From: Pseudomonadales bacterium
GTDB lineage: Bacteria; Pseudomonadota; Gammaproteobacteria; Pseudomonadales; Azotimanducaceae
NCBI GenBank assembly: GCA_017642855.1
Contig: JAEPOO010000001.1
Span: 777,072 to 841,071, forward strand
Reading direction: 5' to 3'
DNA length: 64,000 nucleotides
Position 1 is the first letter of the stretch. Each line of letters starts with the position of its first letter. The notes under the pieces are model-generated. The model did not search any database. It saw only the letters and a list, made by a program, of their open reading frames with translations, and was not told the origin of the DNA. A program made the position numbers and the translations under genes. Positions 16,952 to 25,560 of this stretch are shown in pieces.

Positions 16952-17782
16952 ATGGCTGGACGATTGGAGGGAAAAGTCGCCGCGATCACCGGTGCAGCGA
17001 GTGGTTTTGGTGCTGGTGCGGCAAAACGCTTTATTGAAGAGGGCGCGAAAGTCGTCATGGGTGACATCCAGGACGATGTTGGCCAGGCGTTGGCTGATGA
17101 ACTTGGTGATGCGGCCGTCTATGTGCATTGCGATGTCACCAACGAAGACGAAGTGGCCAACATGGTCGACACCGCGGTCGACAATTTTGGCCAGCTGGAC
17201 ATTATGTACAACAACGCAGGTGTTGTGGGTGCAGTAGGGCCGATTGCAACGACACCAGCGGAAGAGTGGCACCGCACCATGGACATTCATGTCAGCGGCT
17301 GCTTTTACGGCTGCAAACACGCGGCGAGAGTCATGATGCCTCGAGGCACCGGTTCCATCGTCAGTATGTCGAGCACCGCCGGGATCATGGGTGGGCTTGG
17401 TCCTCACGCTTACACAGCAGCGAAACATGCCATCGTGGGTATCACGAAGAGTGTTGCAGCGGAACTGGCGCAATACGGTATTCGCGCTAACTGTATTTCA
17501 CCTGCCGGTATGGCAACCGCGATGGTAGCCGCCACCATGGGTGATCACACGGATCTTGAAACGACCCGCCAGAATCTTGCACAGAGTTCACCTCTCAAAG
17601 GTCGTCCAGGTCTGCCGGAAGATGTCGTGAACGCTGCACTGTTCCTTGCCAGTGATGAGTCCGGTTACACCTCCGGCCTCACATTGACGACGGATGCGGG
17701 CCTCACTATCGGCTCAGGAAACGAATCACCCTTCGGCGAATATCAGCCGTTTATGGCAGAAGCGGGTAAGCGCGGCGTCTAG
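16952..17782 (+). CDS. short-chain dehydrogenase/reductase (SDR)
   Basis: A 276-residue classical SDR. The cofactor motif is TGAASGFG (about 13-20), the NNAG motif is YNNAGVVG, and the catalytic Ser, Tyr and Lys are in VSMSSTAG and YTAAKHA. An Asp after beta-2 (MGDIQDD) suggests NAD rather than NADP. The ribosome binding site AAGAAGGAAAA precedes the ATG. The 120-bp gap upstream is shared with the divergent MFS gene. It probably oxidises a hydroxyl group of a catabolic intermediate. A sensor kinase follows after about 30 bases. Confidence 0.92.
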   Translation: MAGRLEGKVAAITGAASGFGAGAAKRFIEEGAKVVMGDIQDDVGQALADELGDAAVYVHCDVTNEDEVANMVDTAVDNFGQLDIMYNNAGVVGAVGPIATTPAEEWHRTMDIHVSGCFYGCKHAARVMMPRGTGSIVSMSSTAGIMGGLGPHAYTAAKHAIVGITKSVAAELAQYGIRANCISPAGMATAMVAATMGDHTDLETTRQNLAQSSPLKGRPGLPEDVVNAALFLASDESGYTSGLTLTTDAGLTIGSGNESPFGEYQPFMAEAGKRGV

Positions 17783-17812
17783 TTGCGAGCGGGGTACCTC
17801 AAGAGCGCGACT

Positions 17813-19621
17813 GTGTCTCGACTGATCCTGCTGATCTGTTCTCTGATGCCACTGGTGTCAGAGGCGACCGTGCAGTCCATTGACTCTATGGACCGCCTGT
17901 TTTCTGACGATGCCGTACCACCATCAGAAGAAAAGCGCTGGGAAAGAACCGAATTGATCGGAGCCACGCGAGTGGGCACCAGGGCGCGCGATCAACAGAC
18001 CTGGTACCGTTTTTCCCTTGCGCGACCTGCAGACTATGACACTCAGTCCTACAGCCTCTACTTCTGGCGATACAACCAGAGTCTGACGTTGTTTCTGAAC
18101 GGCCAAGCGCTGGACGGAGACGAAATGGTGGAAGGGTTTCATACATCTGCCTGGAATCGGGGTAGGTTAGTGACGCTTCGCGTTGGGGATTGGTTGCCCG
18201 GTCAGAATGTGTTTCATGTCCGTTTTCAGCCATCGATATTTGGGGGTACTTTTTCGCCCGTAAAATTTGGATTGACGGATAGTTTGAAGCCGGTTTGGCA
18301 GGAGCGGTTTTTCTGGCGGATTAGCGTGAATGAAATTCTTCTGGGTTTTAGCCTCCTGTCCGCCCTAACGACATTGGTTCTCTGGTTGTTTCGCCGATCT
18401 GACAACATTTACCTCTGGTTTTTAGGGATCACCTTGTCCTGGAGCCTGGTTACGACGCATATGGTGATCTATCACAATCCGGTGCCATATCAATACTGGC
18501 TTCCCCTAGTGCACATGGCGATCGATAGCTGGAGCTTCTTTCTATTTGGTTTTCTTAACCGTGTGCTTCAGTACCGTTTTGTTCGTTCTGAAAAAATCCT
18601 GCTGGTGCTTTGGGGTTGCGCCCTGATGTCGCACGCGTTTATGCCGCGAGACTATTTCTGGCTGGCCGCCTATTTGTTCCACGTTGCATTGCTGGTGCCC
18701 ATTGTTTACCTGTTGGGTAGAACTGTGATCGATGTATTTCGATCCGGTGGCCGTCTGGCCACCGCGGTTGCATTAGCGCTTCTCGGTCAAATCCTCTTTT
18801 CCGGTCATGATCTTTGGTTATTCTTTGGTGCAAAAGGGGAGGTTTGGGAGACCTCGCAGCACTTATCTCAGTTTGGTGTGCCACTGTTGATTGCCGTTCT
18901 ATTGATCACACTCATTGTCAGATTTACGCGAGCTCTGGGTGAAGCAGAGGATTTGAATGCGCAACTTGAGCATAGAGTGCTTGAAGCGAGACGTGCTCTT
19001 GAGAAAAGCTACGAGGAAAAACAACGATTGGAACTGGACCGTGCTGCGGCCGAGGAACGGCAGAAAATATACCGGGATCTGCACGACGACGTTGGTTCCA
19101 AGTTATTAGCTATTTCGCGGCAGGAAGAGAATCCGGCAGCGGACCTGGCAGGCTCAGCGTTAGAGAGCATTCGTGAGGCAGTGTATCGCTCAAATTACAC
19201 AGACGAGCCCTTATTGTCATTTTTAGCGAACATGCGTGAAGAGGTCACGATGCGCACGGCGGCTCAGGGCATTGCTTGTCATTGGTTTGAAGATCCTGAT
19301 CTGCCTGAGGACATTCTTGATACAACGCAGTGTTATCACCTGAGCCGCATTCTCCGCGAACTGGTGACCAATAGTCTGGCGCACAGTCAGTGCTCAGAAA
19401 TCAAAGTGTCGTTTGAAGTTGATGAGAACAGCTTGGAGGACCTGGTGTTTCAGTTCTCAGATAATGGCCATGGAAAGATTGGTCTAACCTCCGTGTTAGG
19501 CTCAGGTGTGAACAACATCAAAGTTAGAGCTGAGCAGATAGGTGGCGTGGCAAGTTGGCTGAATGCGGATGGCGCCCGATTTGAGCTCAGGTTTTCTCCG
19601 AATTTCCTCCCGGGACCTTAG
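17813..19621 (+). CDS. sensor histidine kinase with periplasmic 7TMR-DISM-like domain
   Basis: A membrane sensor of about 602 residues. GTG 17813 begins a signal peptide (SRLILLICSLMPLVSEA); an upstream TTG at 17783 is less likely. Then come a periplasmic jelly-roll-like domain (about 20-180), roughly seven transmembrane helices (about 190-380), a short coiled coil rich in E/R/L, and a HisKA_3-like phosphoacceptor (YRDLHDDVGSKLLA, His about 424). A NarL-type ATPase domain follows, with N box RELVTNSLAH and G box DNGHG. It converges with the response regulator at 19618-20262 and overlaps its end by 4 bases; the two are likely partners although transcribed in opposite directions. Signal unknown, possibly a carbohydrate or lipid ligand. 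Confidence 0.88.
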   Translation: MSRLILLICSLMPLVSEATVQSIDSMDRLFSDDAVPPSEEKRWERTELIGATRVGTRARDQQTWYRFSLARPADYDTQSYSLYFWRYNQSLTLFLNGQALDGDEMVEGFHTSAWNRGRLVTLRVGDWLPGQNVFHVRFQPSIFGGTFSPVKFGLTDSLKPVWQERFFWRISVNEILLGFSLLSALTTLVLWLFRRSDNIYLWFLGITLSWSLVTTHMVIYHNPVPYQYWLPLVHMAIDSWSFFLFGFLNRVLQYRFVRSEKILLVLWGCALMSHAFMPRDYFWLAAYLFHVALLVPIVYLLGRTVIDVFRSGGRLATAVALALLGQILFSGHDLWLFFGAKGEVWETSQHLSQFGVPLLIAVLLITLIVRFTRALGEAEDLNAQLEHRVLEARRALEKSYEEKQRLELDRAAAEERQKIYRDLHDDVGSKLLAISRQEENPAADLAGSALESIREAVYRSNYTDEPLLSFLANMREEVTMRTAAQGIACHWFEDPDLPEDILDTTQCYHLSRILRELVTNSLAHSQCSEIKVSFEVDENSLEDLVFQFSDNGHGKIGLTSVLGSGVNNIKVRAEQIGGVASWLNADGARFELRFSPNFLPGP

Positions 19622-20262
19622 AGTACCAGCAACTTTCGTTTGATGGCCTCTGACGTGGCTTCAGCGCGTGAGCTGATACCAAGCTTTGCATAGACCGTTT
19701 TTAGATATCCCTTTACCGTGTTGCGAGTCAGACCAAGGTGTTCTGCTGCTTCTGCGACGGTCCGGCCGCTGGCAATGAGTTGAAGCAGTGATTCCTCTCT
19801 TTGCGTCAGCTCAACCTCCGGTTTTTCATCCGGTCGATATTCATCCAGCAGTTGATCAAGCGAACGACTGGATAGTGGTGCTCTGTCTGCTATCAAACCT
19901 TTTAAATTGGCGAGCGTTTCTTCGCGGCCATCGTCTTTCAGTAGGTATCCGTTTGCACCAAACTGGAAGGCCTGTTTCAGGTTGTCTCGGTCGTCAAAAA
20001 TGGTAGTGACCACAATGTAAGGCATGTCTTTGCGATCAGATCGAATTTCTTTGATGAACTCCAGACCGGAACCGTCTGGGAGACCGAGATCGATGAGAAA
20101 CAGGTCGGCTATGTTCTTTGTCTGTAACGATCTGGCTTCAGTTAAGGTAGTCGCGGTATCTATTTTGGTTTCCGGAAACACCTCGCTGACCATGTCTATT
20201 AGCCACTTAAGCGTGTCGCTGATGTCCTCGACAATAATGACGGTGTTAGCTTCCAAGCCCAA
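19618..20262 (-). CDS. NarL/LuxR-type response regulator
   Basis: A 214-residue two-domain regulator. The receiver has the acidic pocket VEDISD (Glu12, Asp13), phosphoacceptor Asp58 in DLFLIDLGLPDGSG and the conserved lysine in YLLKDDG. The C-terminal LuxR-type helix-turn-helix is LTQREESLLQLIASGRTVAE, then HLGLTRNTVKGYLKTVYAKL. It is convergent with, and overlaps by 4 bases, the histidine kinase gene at 17813-19621, which has the matching HisKA_3 phosphotransfer type. Target genes are not evident; the MFS operon upstream on the same strand is a candidate. Confidence 0.92.
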   Translation of the reverse strand: MGLEANTVIIVEDISDTLKWLIDMVSEVFPETKIDTATTLTEARSLQTKNIADLFLIDLGLPDGSGLEFIKEIRSDRKDMPYIVVTTIFDDRDNLKQAFQFGANGYLLKDDGREETLANLKGLIADRAPLSSRSLDQLLDEYRPDEKPEVELTQREESLLQLIASGRTVAEAAEHLGLTRNTVKGYLKTVYAKLGISSRAEATSEAIKRKLLVL

Positions 20263-20329
20263 TTACTCAGTGGTGGTTGTTAGATAATATAAGGCGGTAT
20301 GGCATGAAAGGGACCCCCCAAGTGAGGGG

Positions 20330-21469
20330 TTAACGCAGTTCTTTACCGCGCCACCAGGCGATCATCATGAAGAAAATCATGGCGGCACCAGAAGTCCACC
20401 AGACACTGCCTGCACCGCCTTCCTGATACAGGATGCCGCCGACGGCTGCAGTCACAGCGCCAACCGCCATGCTGACGGCACCATACAGTCCCTGGCCGCT
20501 TGCCAGGGCATCCTCACCGCTCGCCTGGGTCACTGCCAGTTGTGTCGCTGGCATGGTAAACGCGTCAGCAATCGCGTGAATAAGCAGTGGAATACACAAC
20601 AGCCAGATGTGCTGCAGTATGCCGTAGGAAATCATGCAGCAGATTGCGATGCCGATACTGACGACCGCGACGTTCAAGGAACCCTTCTTCTGTGCGAACT
20701 CTCCCGCCTTGGGTGAGATAAAGATCATCGGAATGCCAAAGAGACTCATCGTCAATCCAATGAACACCTGACTGGCGCCAAGGTCAGACATATAGACCGC
20801 CCAGATCGCTTCGAACACACCAATGGTGATCCAGAAGGCTATGCCCATGGCGATGCAGGATTGCATAGCTGGTCGCTTGATCAGCTCCAGAAGAATGCCC
20901 TGACCAGGTGGACGAGGTGCGCTGGGGATATCAATTTTGAAAACAAAGGGTGTAAAAATCAGCAGCAGGATCGCCAATACGATGAAGTTTGCAGTCAGTC
21001 CCAGTGTTGAATTGAGTATCGCGGCAATAACTGGGCCCACGAGAAAGCCTGCAGTTTCGTAGGCCGTGAGCACACCCAGTGATCGACCCGCCGATGCTGG
21101 GTCTCGGATGACGATGTACCGGCGTATGGCGGGACGCACGATGCCTGAACCAAACCCAAGTGCGGCTCGGGAAAGAATCCATTCAGGCAGGGAGTCTGCT
21201 ACGGCCATCCAGCAGGTGCTGGCAATACAAATCACGAGGCCGGTTTGAATCATCAAGCTGCCGTATCCTGAATCGGCGAAACGGGATAAAAAGAGTTGTG
21301 CGACAAAACCGGAAGCGAAGGCCGCGGCACCGACAAAGCCAATGCCGGCAGAAGTTAAACCGAAGCTGTCGCGAATCTCTGCAAGGAGTGAAAAGATTGC
21401 GCCGTAACTGACCATGAGTGTCGCGGTCAGCAAGTAAATGCTGATGAGTTGGCGGTCGACGCTTGCCAT
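20330..21469 (-). CDS. MFS transporter
   Basis: A 379-residue major facilitator with 12 predicted hydrophobic helices. The motif following helix 2, LSRFADSGYG, and the helix 4 region RAALGFGSGIVRPAIRRYIV are like the multidrug/DHA-type carriers. It is the last gene of a minus-strand operon after LLM (24129), alpha/beta hydrolase (23289) and LLM (22399), 12 bases behind the last of these. A CG-rich inverted repeat surrounds its stop codon, but without a T run. It may import or export the substrate of these flavoenzymes. Confidence 0.88.
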   Translation of the reverse strand: MASVDRQLISIYLLTATLMVSYGAIFSLLAEIRDSFGLTSAGIGFVGAAAFASGFVAQLFLSRFADSGYGSLMIQTGLVICIASTCWMAVADSLPEWILSRAALGFGSGIVRPAIRRYIVIRDPASAGRSLGVLTAYETAGFLVGPVIAAILNSTLGLTANFIVLAILLLIFTPFVFKIDIPSAPRPPGQGILLELIKRPAMQSCIAMGIAFWITIGVFEAIWAVYMSDLGASQVFIGLTMSLFGIPMIFISPKAGEFAQKKGSLNVAVVSIGIAICCMISYGILQHIWLLCIPLLIHAIADAFTMPATQLAVTQASGEDALASGQGLYGAVSMAVGAVTAAVGGILYQEGGAGSVWWTSGAAMIFFMMIAWWRGKELR

Positions 21470-21481
21470 GAGAGCCGTTAC

Positions 21482-22399
21482 TTAGAAGTCCGGAAACTCG
21501 CGGTGCAGGATGTCGCTGACCTCAGAAACCGCATCAATGGCCTCCTCGATAGACCCGCCGCGAGGCTCGATATTCAAGATGCGAGCGCCGCGCGTCACAT
21601 AAGCAGATAAAAATTCCGCGATCTCCACAGGTGTTCCATACGGGGTGTAGCGTTCGAATTTTTCGAACGGGACGCGATAGAACCCTTCCATGCCCTTGGC
21701 GACACTCTCCCTGGCGTTCTCACCGATGCCGCACCAGAGCTGTAAACCATGGGTCCAGCCCACCTCACGCTCGCCGGCTAGGTCTGTGATCTGTTGGACC
21801 GCGCTGCCGAATCTGTCTGGCGATACCCAAACTGATAGCCAGCCGTCACCATAATTTGCGGTTCGCTGGATGGCGGCCTCGGAGCGTCCGCCGATCAAGA
21901 TCGGAATTTCCGGTTCCGGCGCGGGCTTGATGACCGCGTCAGTAAACTTGAAGAAGTCACAGTCATGACTGGTTGGTTTGCCGGTCATCAGACCTCTCAA
22001 AGCCTGAAGCGAGTGATTGGTATGAACACCGCGCCGAGAAGGGTCGACGCCGCAGATTTCCATTTCGCGGCGATCTTCGCCGCCAATACCCACGCCAAAA
22101 ACGATGCGCCCCGGTGCTGAAATGCTGAGTGATGAAAGTTGCCTGGCAACGGGTACGGGGTGGCGGAGCGCCAACAGATACACACCAAGCATGACGGTCA
22201 TGGTTGGCATCATGGTGGTTAACGTGGCTGCATTCACCATGGCATCCATACCCATGCCCGTATGAAAGCTCACATGGTCCGCGATGAAAATGTGGTCAAC
22301 AGACGACTGTTCAATCTGGCCTGCGAAAACCTTTCGCTGCTCCATGTCTCCGGCAAGAAGCCTGTCATTGCCCGTAATACCGATGGAGAGGTTGCTCAT
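21482..22399 (-). CDS. LLM class flavin-dependent oxidoreductase
   Basis: A 305-residue luciferase-like TIM-barrel enzyme. Visible motifs are VDHIFIADHVSFHTGMGMDA (about 34-53), MTVMLGVYLLALRHPVPVA, PGRIVFGVGIGGEDRREMEI (about 97-116) and PEIPILIGGRSEAAIQRTA, the phosphate-binding region of the flavin or F420. It overlaps the alpha/beta hydrolase by 4 bases (ATGA). Together with a second LLM at 23290 it sandwiches the hydrolase, suggesting Baeyer-Villiger-like oxidation or reduction followed by ester or lactone hydrolysis; this pathway logic is inferred. Confidence 0.88.
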   Translation of the reverse strand: MSNLSIGITGNDRLLAGDMEQRKVFAGQIEQSSVDHIFIADHVSFHTGMGMDAMVNAATLTTMMPTMTVMLGVYLLALRHPVPVARQLSSLSISAPGRIVFGVGIGGEDRREMEICGVDPSRRGVHTNHSLQALRGLMTGKPTSHDCDFFKFTDAVIKPAPEPEIPILIGGRSEAAIQRTANYGDGWLSVWVSPDRFGSAVQQITDLAGEREVGWTHGLQLWCGIGENARESVAKGMEGFYRVPFEKFERYTPYGTPVEIAEFLSAYVTRGARILNIEPRGGSIEEAIDAVSEVSDILHREFPDF

Positions 22400-23289
22400 G
22401 GGTTTTCGATAGCCTCGAGCTCACCATGAATGATGTTAGTGACCTCATGGGGTATCTCCATGGGTAGGAAGTGGGTGTGATCCCCAAAGTAAATTTCCCG
22501 ACCGTTTTTGAATTCATTGACCAGGCCAGGCCATGTCGGTGAACTGGAAAAATCCATAATGTTTCTGTCAGCGGGGGGTTCTTTGGCTCGCAGTATCAGC
22601 ACGGGAATCTCCAGCTTGTGTACGGCGTGGTAAATTTCAGCGTTGGATCTTGAAGACATGTAAACACTGGCTTCAATTTCTGGTGGGCAGGCAAGTATGT
22701 ACCCTTTTCCTTTTGGGTTCGGCAAGAGACCATGCTTGCAGTAGTCCATCAGAATGTCGGGATGAAACAGGCCGTACGACCCTTTAGGGCGCAGTCTGTC
22801 AGCCATTTCTTCGGGAGAGTCAAACTCACTGCGCCGCTTTGCTGTTGGGTGTTCTTCAGCGCCGCTGAATGGTGATGGCTTTTCGTCGTGATAGCTGTCC
22901 TCGGCGGGAATCACTGGATCGATGGCGACGATCCGTTGAAAGCGTTCTTGCATTCGTGCGCCGGCACCGATGAGAGCATGCCCCCCCATGCTGTGACCGA
23001 TCGCCAGTATGTTGGTGAGGTCCAGCTGTTCTATGAGTTCGGCAACGTCGGTGATGACCTCATCCCAGTGTTGGATTTTTTTCTTCTCGCTTCTGCCGTG
23101 ACCTCGCTGATCGACAGTGATGGAATGAATGTCACCCATGGCGTCAATGATCTTGTCCCAGACCCTGGCGTGAAACCCGGTTGCATGAACGAACAACAGG
23201 GTAGGGCGCTGACCTCGATAAGAGATGCCGCGTTCAAAATAGGTGATTCGTGTGCCGTTAACGACGGCGTTCTTTTCAATAGTTTCCAT
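22396..23289 (-). CDS. alpha/beta fold hydrolase
   Basis: A 297-residue alpha/beta hydrolase. The oxyanion hole is HATGFH (35-40), the nucleophile Ser100 lies in GHSMGG, the acid is probably in the LRAKEPPADR region, and the catalytic His is in FGDHTHFLPM. It is encoded directly between two LLM oxidoreductases: its ATG follows the upstream LLM stop with no gap, and its end overlaps the downstream LLM by 4 bases. Likely an esterase or lactonase of the same pathway. Confidence 0.87.
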   Translation of the reverse strand: METIEKNAVVNGTRITYFERGISYRGQRPTLLFVHATGFHARVWDKIIDAMGDIHSITVDQRGHGRSEKKKIQHWDEVITDVAELIEQLDLTNILAIGHSMGGHALIGAGARMQERFQRIVAIDPVIPAEDSYHDEKPSPFSGAEEHPTAKRRSEFDSPEEMADRLRPKGSYGLFHPDILMDYCKHGLLPNPKGKGYILACPPEIEASVYMSSRSNAEIYHAVHKLEIPVLILRAKEPPADRNIMDFSSSPTWPGLVNEFKNGREIYFGDHTHFLPMEIPHEVTNIIHGELEAIENP

Positions 23290-24129
23290 TCAGCCTACGT
23301 CGTCCGGTAACTCGTTGATGGTTTGTTCCAGCTTTGGAATATGTTCGTTCACTGAGAGTCCTCCGCCCAGGGTTCGAAGGCAGAGATGGGTCAGCCCCAT
23401 ATGTTTCCAGTTGGACACCCTGTCTTTCCACTCGGCTTCCCTAGGTCCGACGACAGCAACGCCAGCCTCTTGGCCAAATTCGTCCGGGGATCTGCCGATT
23501 TTGTCCGCCTCGGTATAAATTGAGTCCCTGACTTCACTGATTTCTTCTGGTGCGCAGAGTACAAACCAGCCGTCGCTATGTGTCGCGATACGTTTCACGA
23601 CAGGTGCAGAGGGTACCGGTCTAGCACCGATCCACATGGGGATGGGTTTTTGCACGGGCAATGGATTCAGGCCGGCTCCGGATATGTCATGGAATTCACC
23701 TTTGAAGGTCACTTCCTCCTGCGTCCAAAGTTGTTTCATGACGTGCATCTGTTCCGTGCATCGACGGCCCCTCGTTTTGAAGTCTTCGCCGAGGTACCGA
23801 TATTCGTCTTCACTGCCCCCAACACCGATACCGATTCGAACGCGACCCCCGGTTAAGCCGTCCAGTTCAGCGGCTTGCTTGGCAAAGTGAACGGTCTGCC
23901 TGACGGGCAAGATGATCACAGAAGGCACCAACTCGATCTTGGAAGTGACCGCTGCGATGTACGCGAGCATCATCATGGGTTCGTGAAGCTCGCCACTCCC
24001 AGGTCGCATGATCTGGTCTGGCACTCGCAAGTGGGTCAGGCCGAGTCCTTCAGCAGTTTGCGCAAAGTCTCGGATGGCGGTGAGGTCACCAGCCATTTCT
24101 CTGACCGGAAGAGAAACGCCGATTTTCAT
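23290..24129 (-). CDS. LLM class flavin-dependent oxidoreductase
   Basis: A 279-residue luciferase-like enzyme, first gene of the minus-strand operon LLM - hydrolase - LLM - MFS. Motifs include LGLTHLRVPDQIMRPGSGEL (about 30-49), IELVPSVIILPVRQTVHFAK and GGRVRIGIGVGGSEDEYRYL (about 93-112), with IPMWIGARPVPSAPVVKRIA in the cofactor-phosphate loop. Start is ATG 24129. The 113 bases upstream, to the globin gene end at 24243, should hold the operon promoter; no operator-like palindrome is obvious there. Confidence 0.87.
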   Translation of the reverse strand: MKIGVSLPVREMAGDLTAIRDFAQTAEGLGLTHLRVPDQIMRPGSGELHEPMMMLAYIAAVTSKIELVPSVIILPVRQTVHFAKQAAELDGLTGGRVRIGIGVGGSEDEYRYLGEDFKTRGRRCTEQMHVMKQLWTQEEVTFKGEFHDISGAGLNPLPVQKPIPMWIGARPVPSAPVVKRIATHSDGWFVLCAPEEISEVRDSIYTEADKIGRSPDEFGQEAGVAVVGPREAEWKDRVSNWKHMGLTHLCLRTLGGGLSVNEHIPKLEQTINELPDDVG

Positions 24130-24242
24130 AGTTGGATGCTCATTGGCGCAGTCTGCCGAAAATTAGAGACGGAATCGCGCGAAGTCAACTTGGGAAATAC
24201 ATCTCAATACGGCGGGTTAATCTACGAGCGCGTATTCAGGAA

Positions 24243-24677
24243 TTAGCCAACGGCGATGATGTCTGGGCCATTGTTTTTTGGCGTTGAATCTTCGCAGTTC
24301 CGAACAGTTTCGGCCACTTGATACATCGGTTGTTTCAGCATCTGCTTTAGCACTTCACTTGCCCCGATTCGTACCAGTGCTTCATCCATGCAGGCGAGCC
24401 ACTGATCACGTTCTTTTGGACCTATACGAAATGGTTCGTGAGGCTCGGTCAGGCAAACGGTGCCCTTGATCGCTAAATAGACAGGCGGACCACCCATCCA
24501 CTGAGTTAGGTAAGCCGCGAGCATGCGTTTGACGTGATCCAGATTCTCGGTGTGCATTGCCCTGATGTCTGCCGCTAGCGGCAGTTCATCCATGGCGTCA
24601 TAAAAGGCAGCAGCCAGGTCTTTGATGCCCTGATCGCCGAGGATCTCGTAGGGTGTTTGTGGCTCTTCTTCACTCAT
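24243..24677 (-). CDS. group II truncated hemoglobin
   Basis: A 144-residue truncated globin. It keeps the group II pattern: YEILGDQGIKDLAAAFYDAM at the N-terminus, MLAAYLTQWMGGPPVYLAIK in the E/F region, the proximal His in TEPHEPFRIG and the block KERDQWLACMDEAL with the group II tryptophan. It differs clearly from the other globin at 10801. It is transcribed alone, divergent from the SDR at 24773. As with the first, its neighbours are LLM flavoenzymes, so a role in O2/NO chemistry of these reactions is suggested, not proven. Confidence 0.88.
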   Translation of the reverse strand: MSEEEPQTPYEILGDQGIKDLAAAFYDAMDELPLAADIRAMHTENLDHVKRMLAAYLTQWMGGPPVYLAIKGTVCLTEPHEPFRIGPKERDQWLACMDEALVRIGASEVLKQMLKQPMYQVAETVRNCEDSTPKNNGPDIIAVG

Positions 24678-24772
24678 GCTGTTAAGTGTAATAGAAATAA
24701 CCCACAGATGTGCCGGTTTTTGGCATGTGGTACTGTCTCTGGCTTTGCGGAGAGGATAAGGAGTGTGGCCGA

Positions 24773-25537
24773 GTGAAAGACGAAACGATATTCATTACTG
24801 GTGCTGGAAGCGGTATGGGACAACTGGCGGCACGCACCTATGCGGAGCAGGGTTATCAGGTGGCGGCTGTCGATGTTAACGAGAAAGGACTTCTTGAAAC
24901 TGCTGAGAACCACCAGAACATTCGGACCTTTAACACGGATGTGACAGATTTTGCGGCGGTTCAGCAGGTTGTGGATGAGACTGAAGCCAAGATTGGCCCG
25001 ATCAGGCGCGTCTATAATGCCGCAGCGATTATGCCGCTTGGAAAAGTTGTCGATCAGGATGTAGAGGTGTTCCACAAAGTCATGGACATCAACTACAACG
25101 GGGTGGTCAATGTCAGCAAAGCTGTGATGCCAAAATTGCTCGAGCGGAATTCTGGTGAATTGGTGAACTTCGCTTCCCTGGCAGGATGGGTACCCATCCT
25201 GTACATGGCAGCTTATAACGCCAGTAAGTTCGCGGTCGTTGCTTTCACCGAAGTGCTCGCTCACGAACATCAAGACAGTCATGTGAAAGTGCTGTGTGTC
25301 TGCCCACCACCCGTAAAAACGCCCTTGCTGGATCAAGCGCGAGATACGGTTTGGCCGAAGGTGTTCGATCAGGGTGATCAGATTGAACCCCAGGATGTCT
25401 TGAATGCAATCAGCCAAGCGATCGCAGACGATGAACTGTTTGTCTTCCCGGGTAAGCGAACCAGGATGGGCCAGCGTATGAGAAGGTGGTTCCCCGGATT
25501 GATCTGGAAGAACGTTCACGAAACTGAAGGATTTTAG
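24773..25537 (+). CDS. short-chain dehydrogenase/reductase (SDR)
   Basis: A 254-residue classical SDR. Cofactor motif TGAGSGMG (about 9-16), AVDVNEKG after beta-2 (Asp, so NAD preferred), YNAAAIM in place of NNAG, catalytic Ser in NFASLAG and YNASKFA. The GTG at 24773 is the chosen start because an AAGGAG site lies about 9 bases upstream; the longer frame from 24710 adds cysteine- and tryptophan-rich residues unlike any SDR. The C-terminus RMGQRMRRWFPGLIWKN is basic and aromatic, possibly membrane-associated. The LLM gene follows after 23 bases. Confidence 0.9.
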   Translation: MKDETIFITGAGSGMGQLAARTYAEQGYQVAAVDVNEKGLLETAENHQNIRTFNTDVTDFAAVQQVVDETEAKIGPIRRVYNAAAIMPLGKVVDQDVEVFHKVMDINYNGVVNVSKAVMPKLLERNSGELVNFASLAGWVPILYMAAYNASKFAVVAFTEVLAHEHQDSHVKVLCVCPPPVKTPLLDQARDTVWPKVFDQGDQIEPQDVLNAISQAIADDELFVFPGKRTRMGQRMRRWFPGLIWKNVHETEGF

Positions 25538-25560
25538 AAAGTACTGATTGGAGTGATGAC

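Noticed and set aside
20313..20330. ACCCC/GGGGT repeat at the MFS stop as terminator
   Set aside because: No T-rich run follows on the minus strand.
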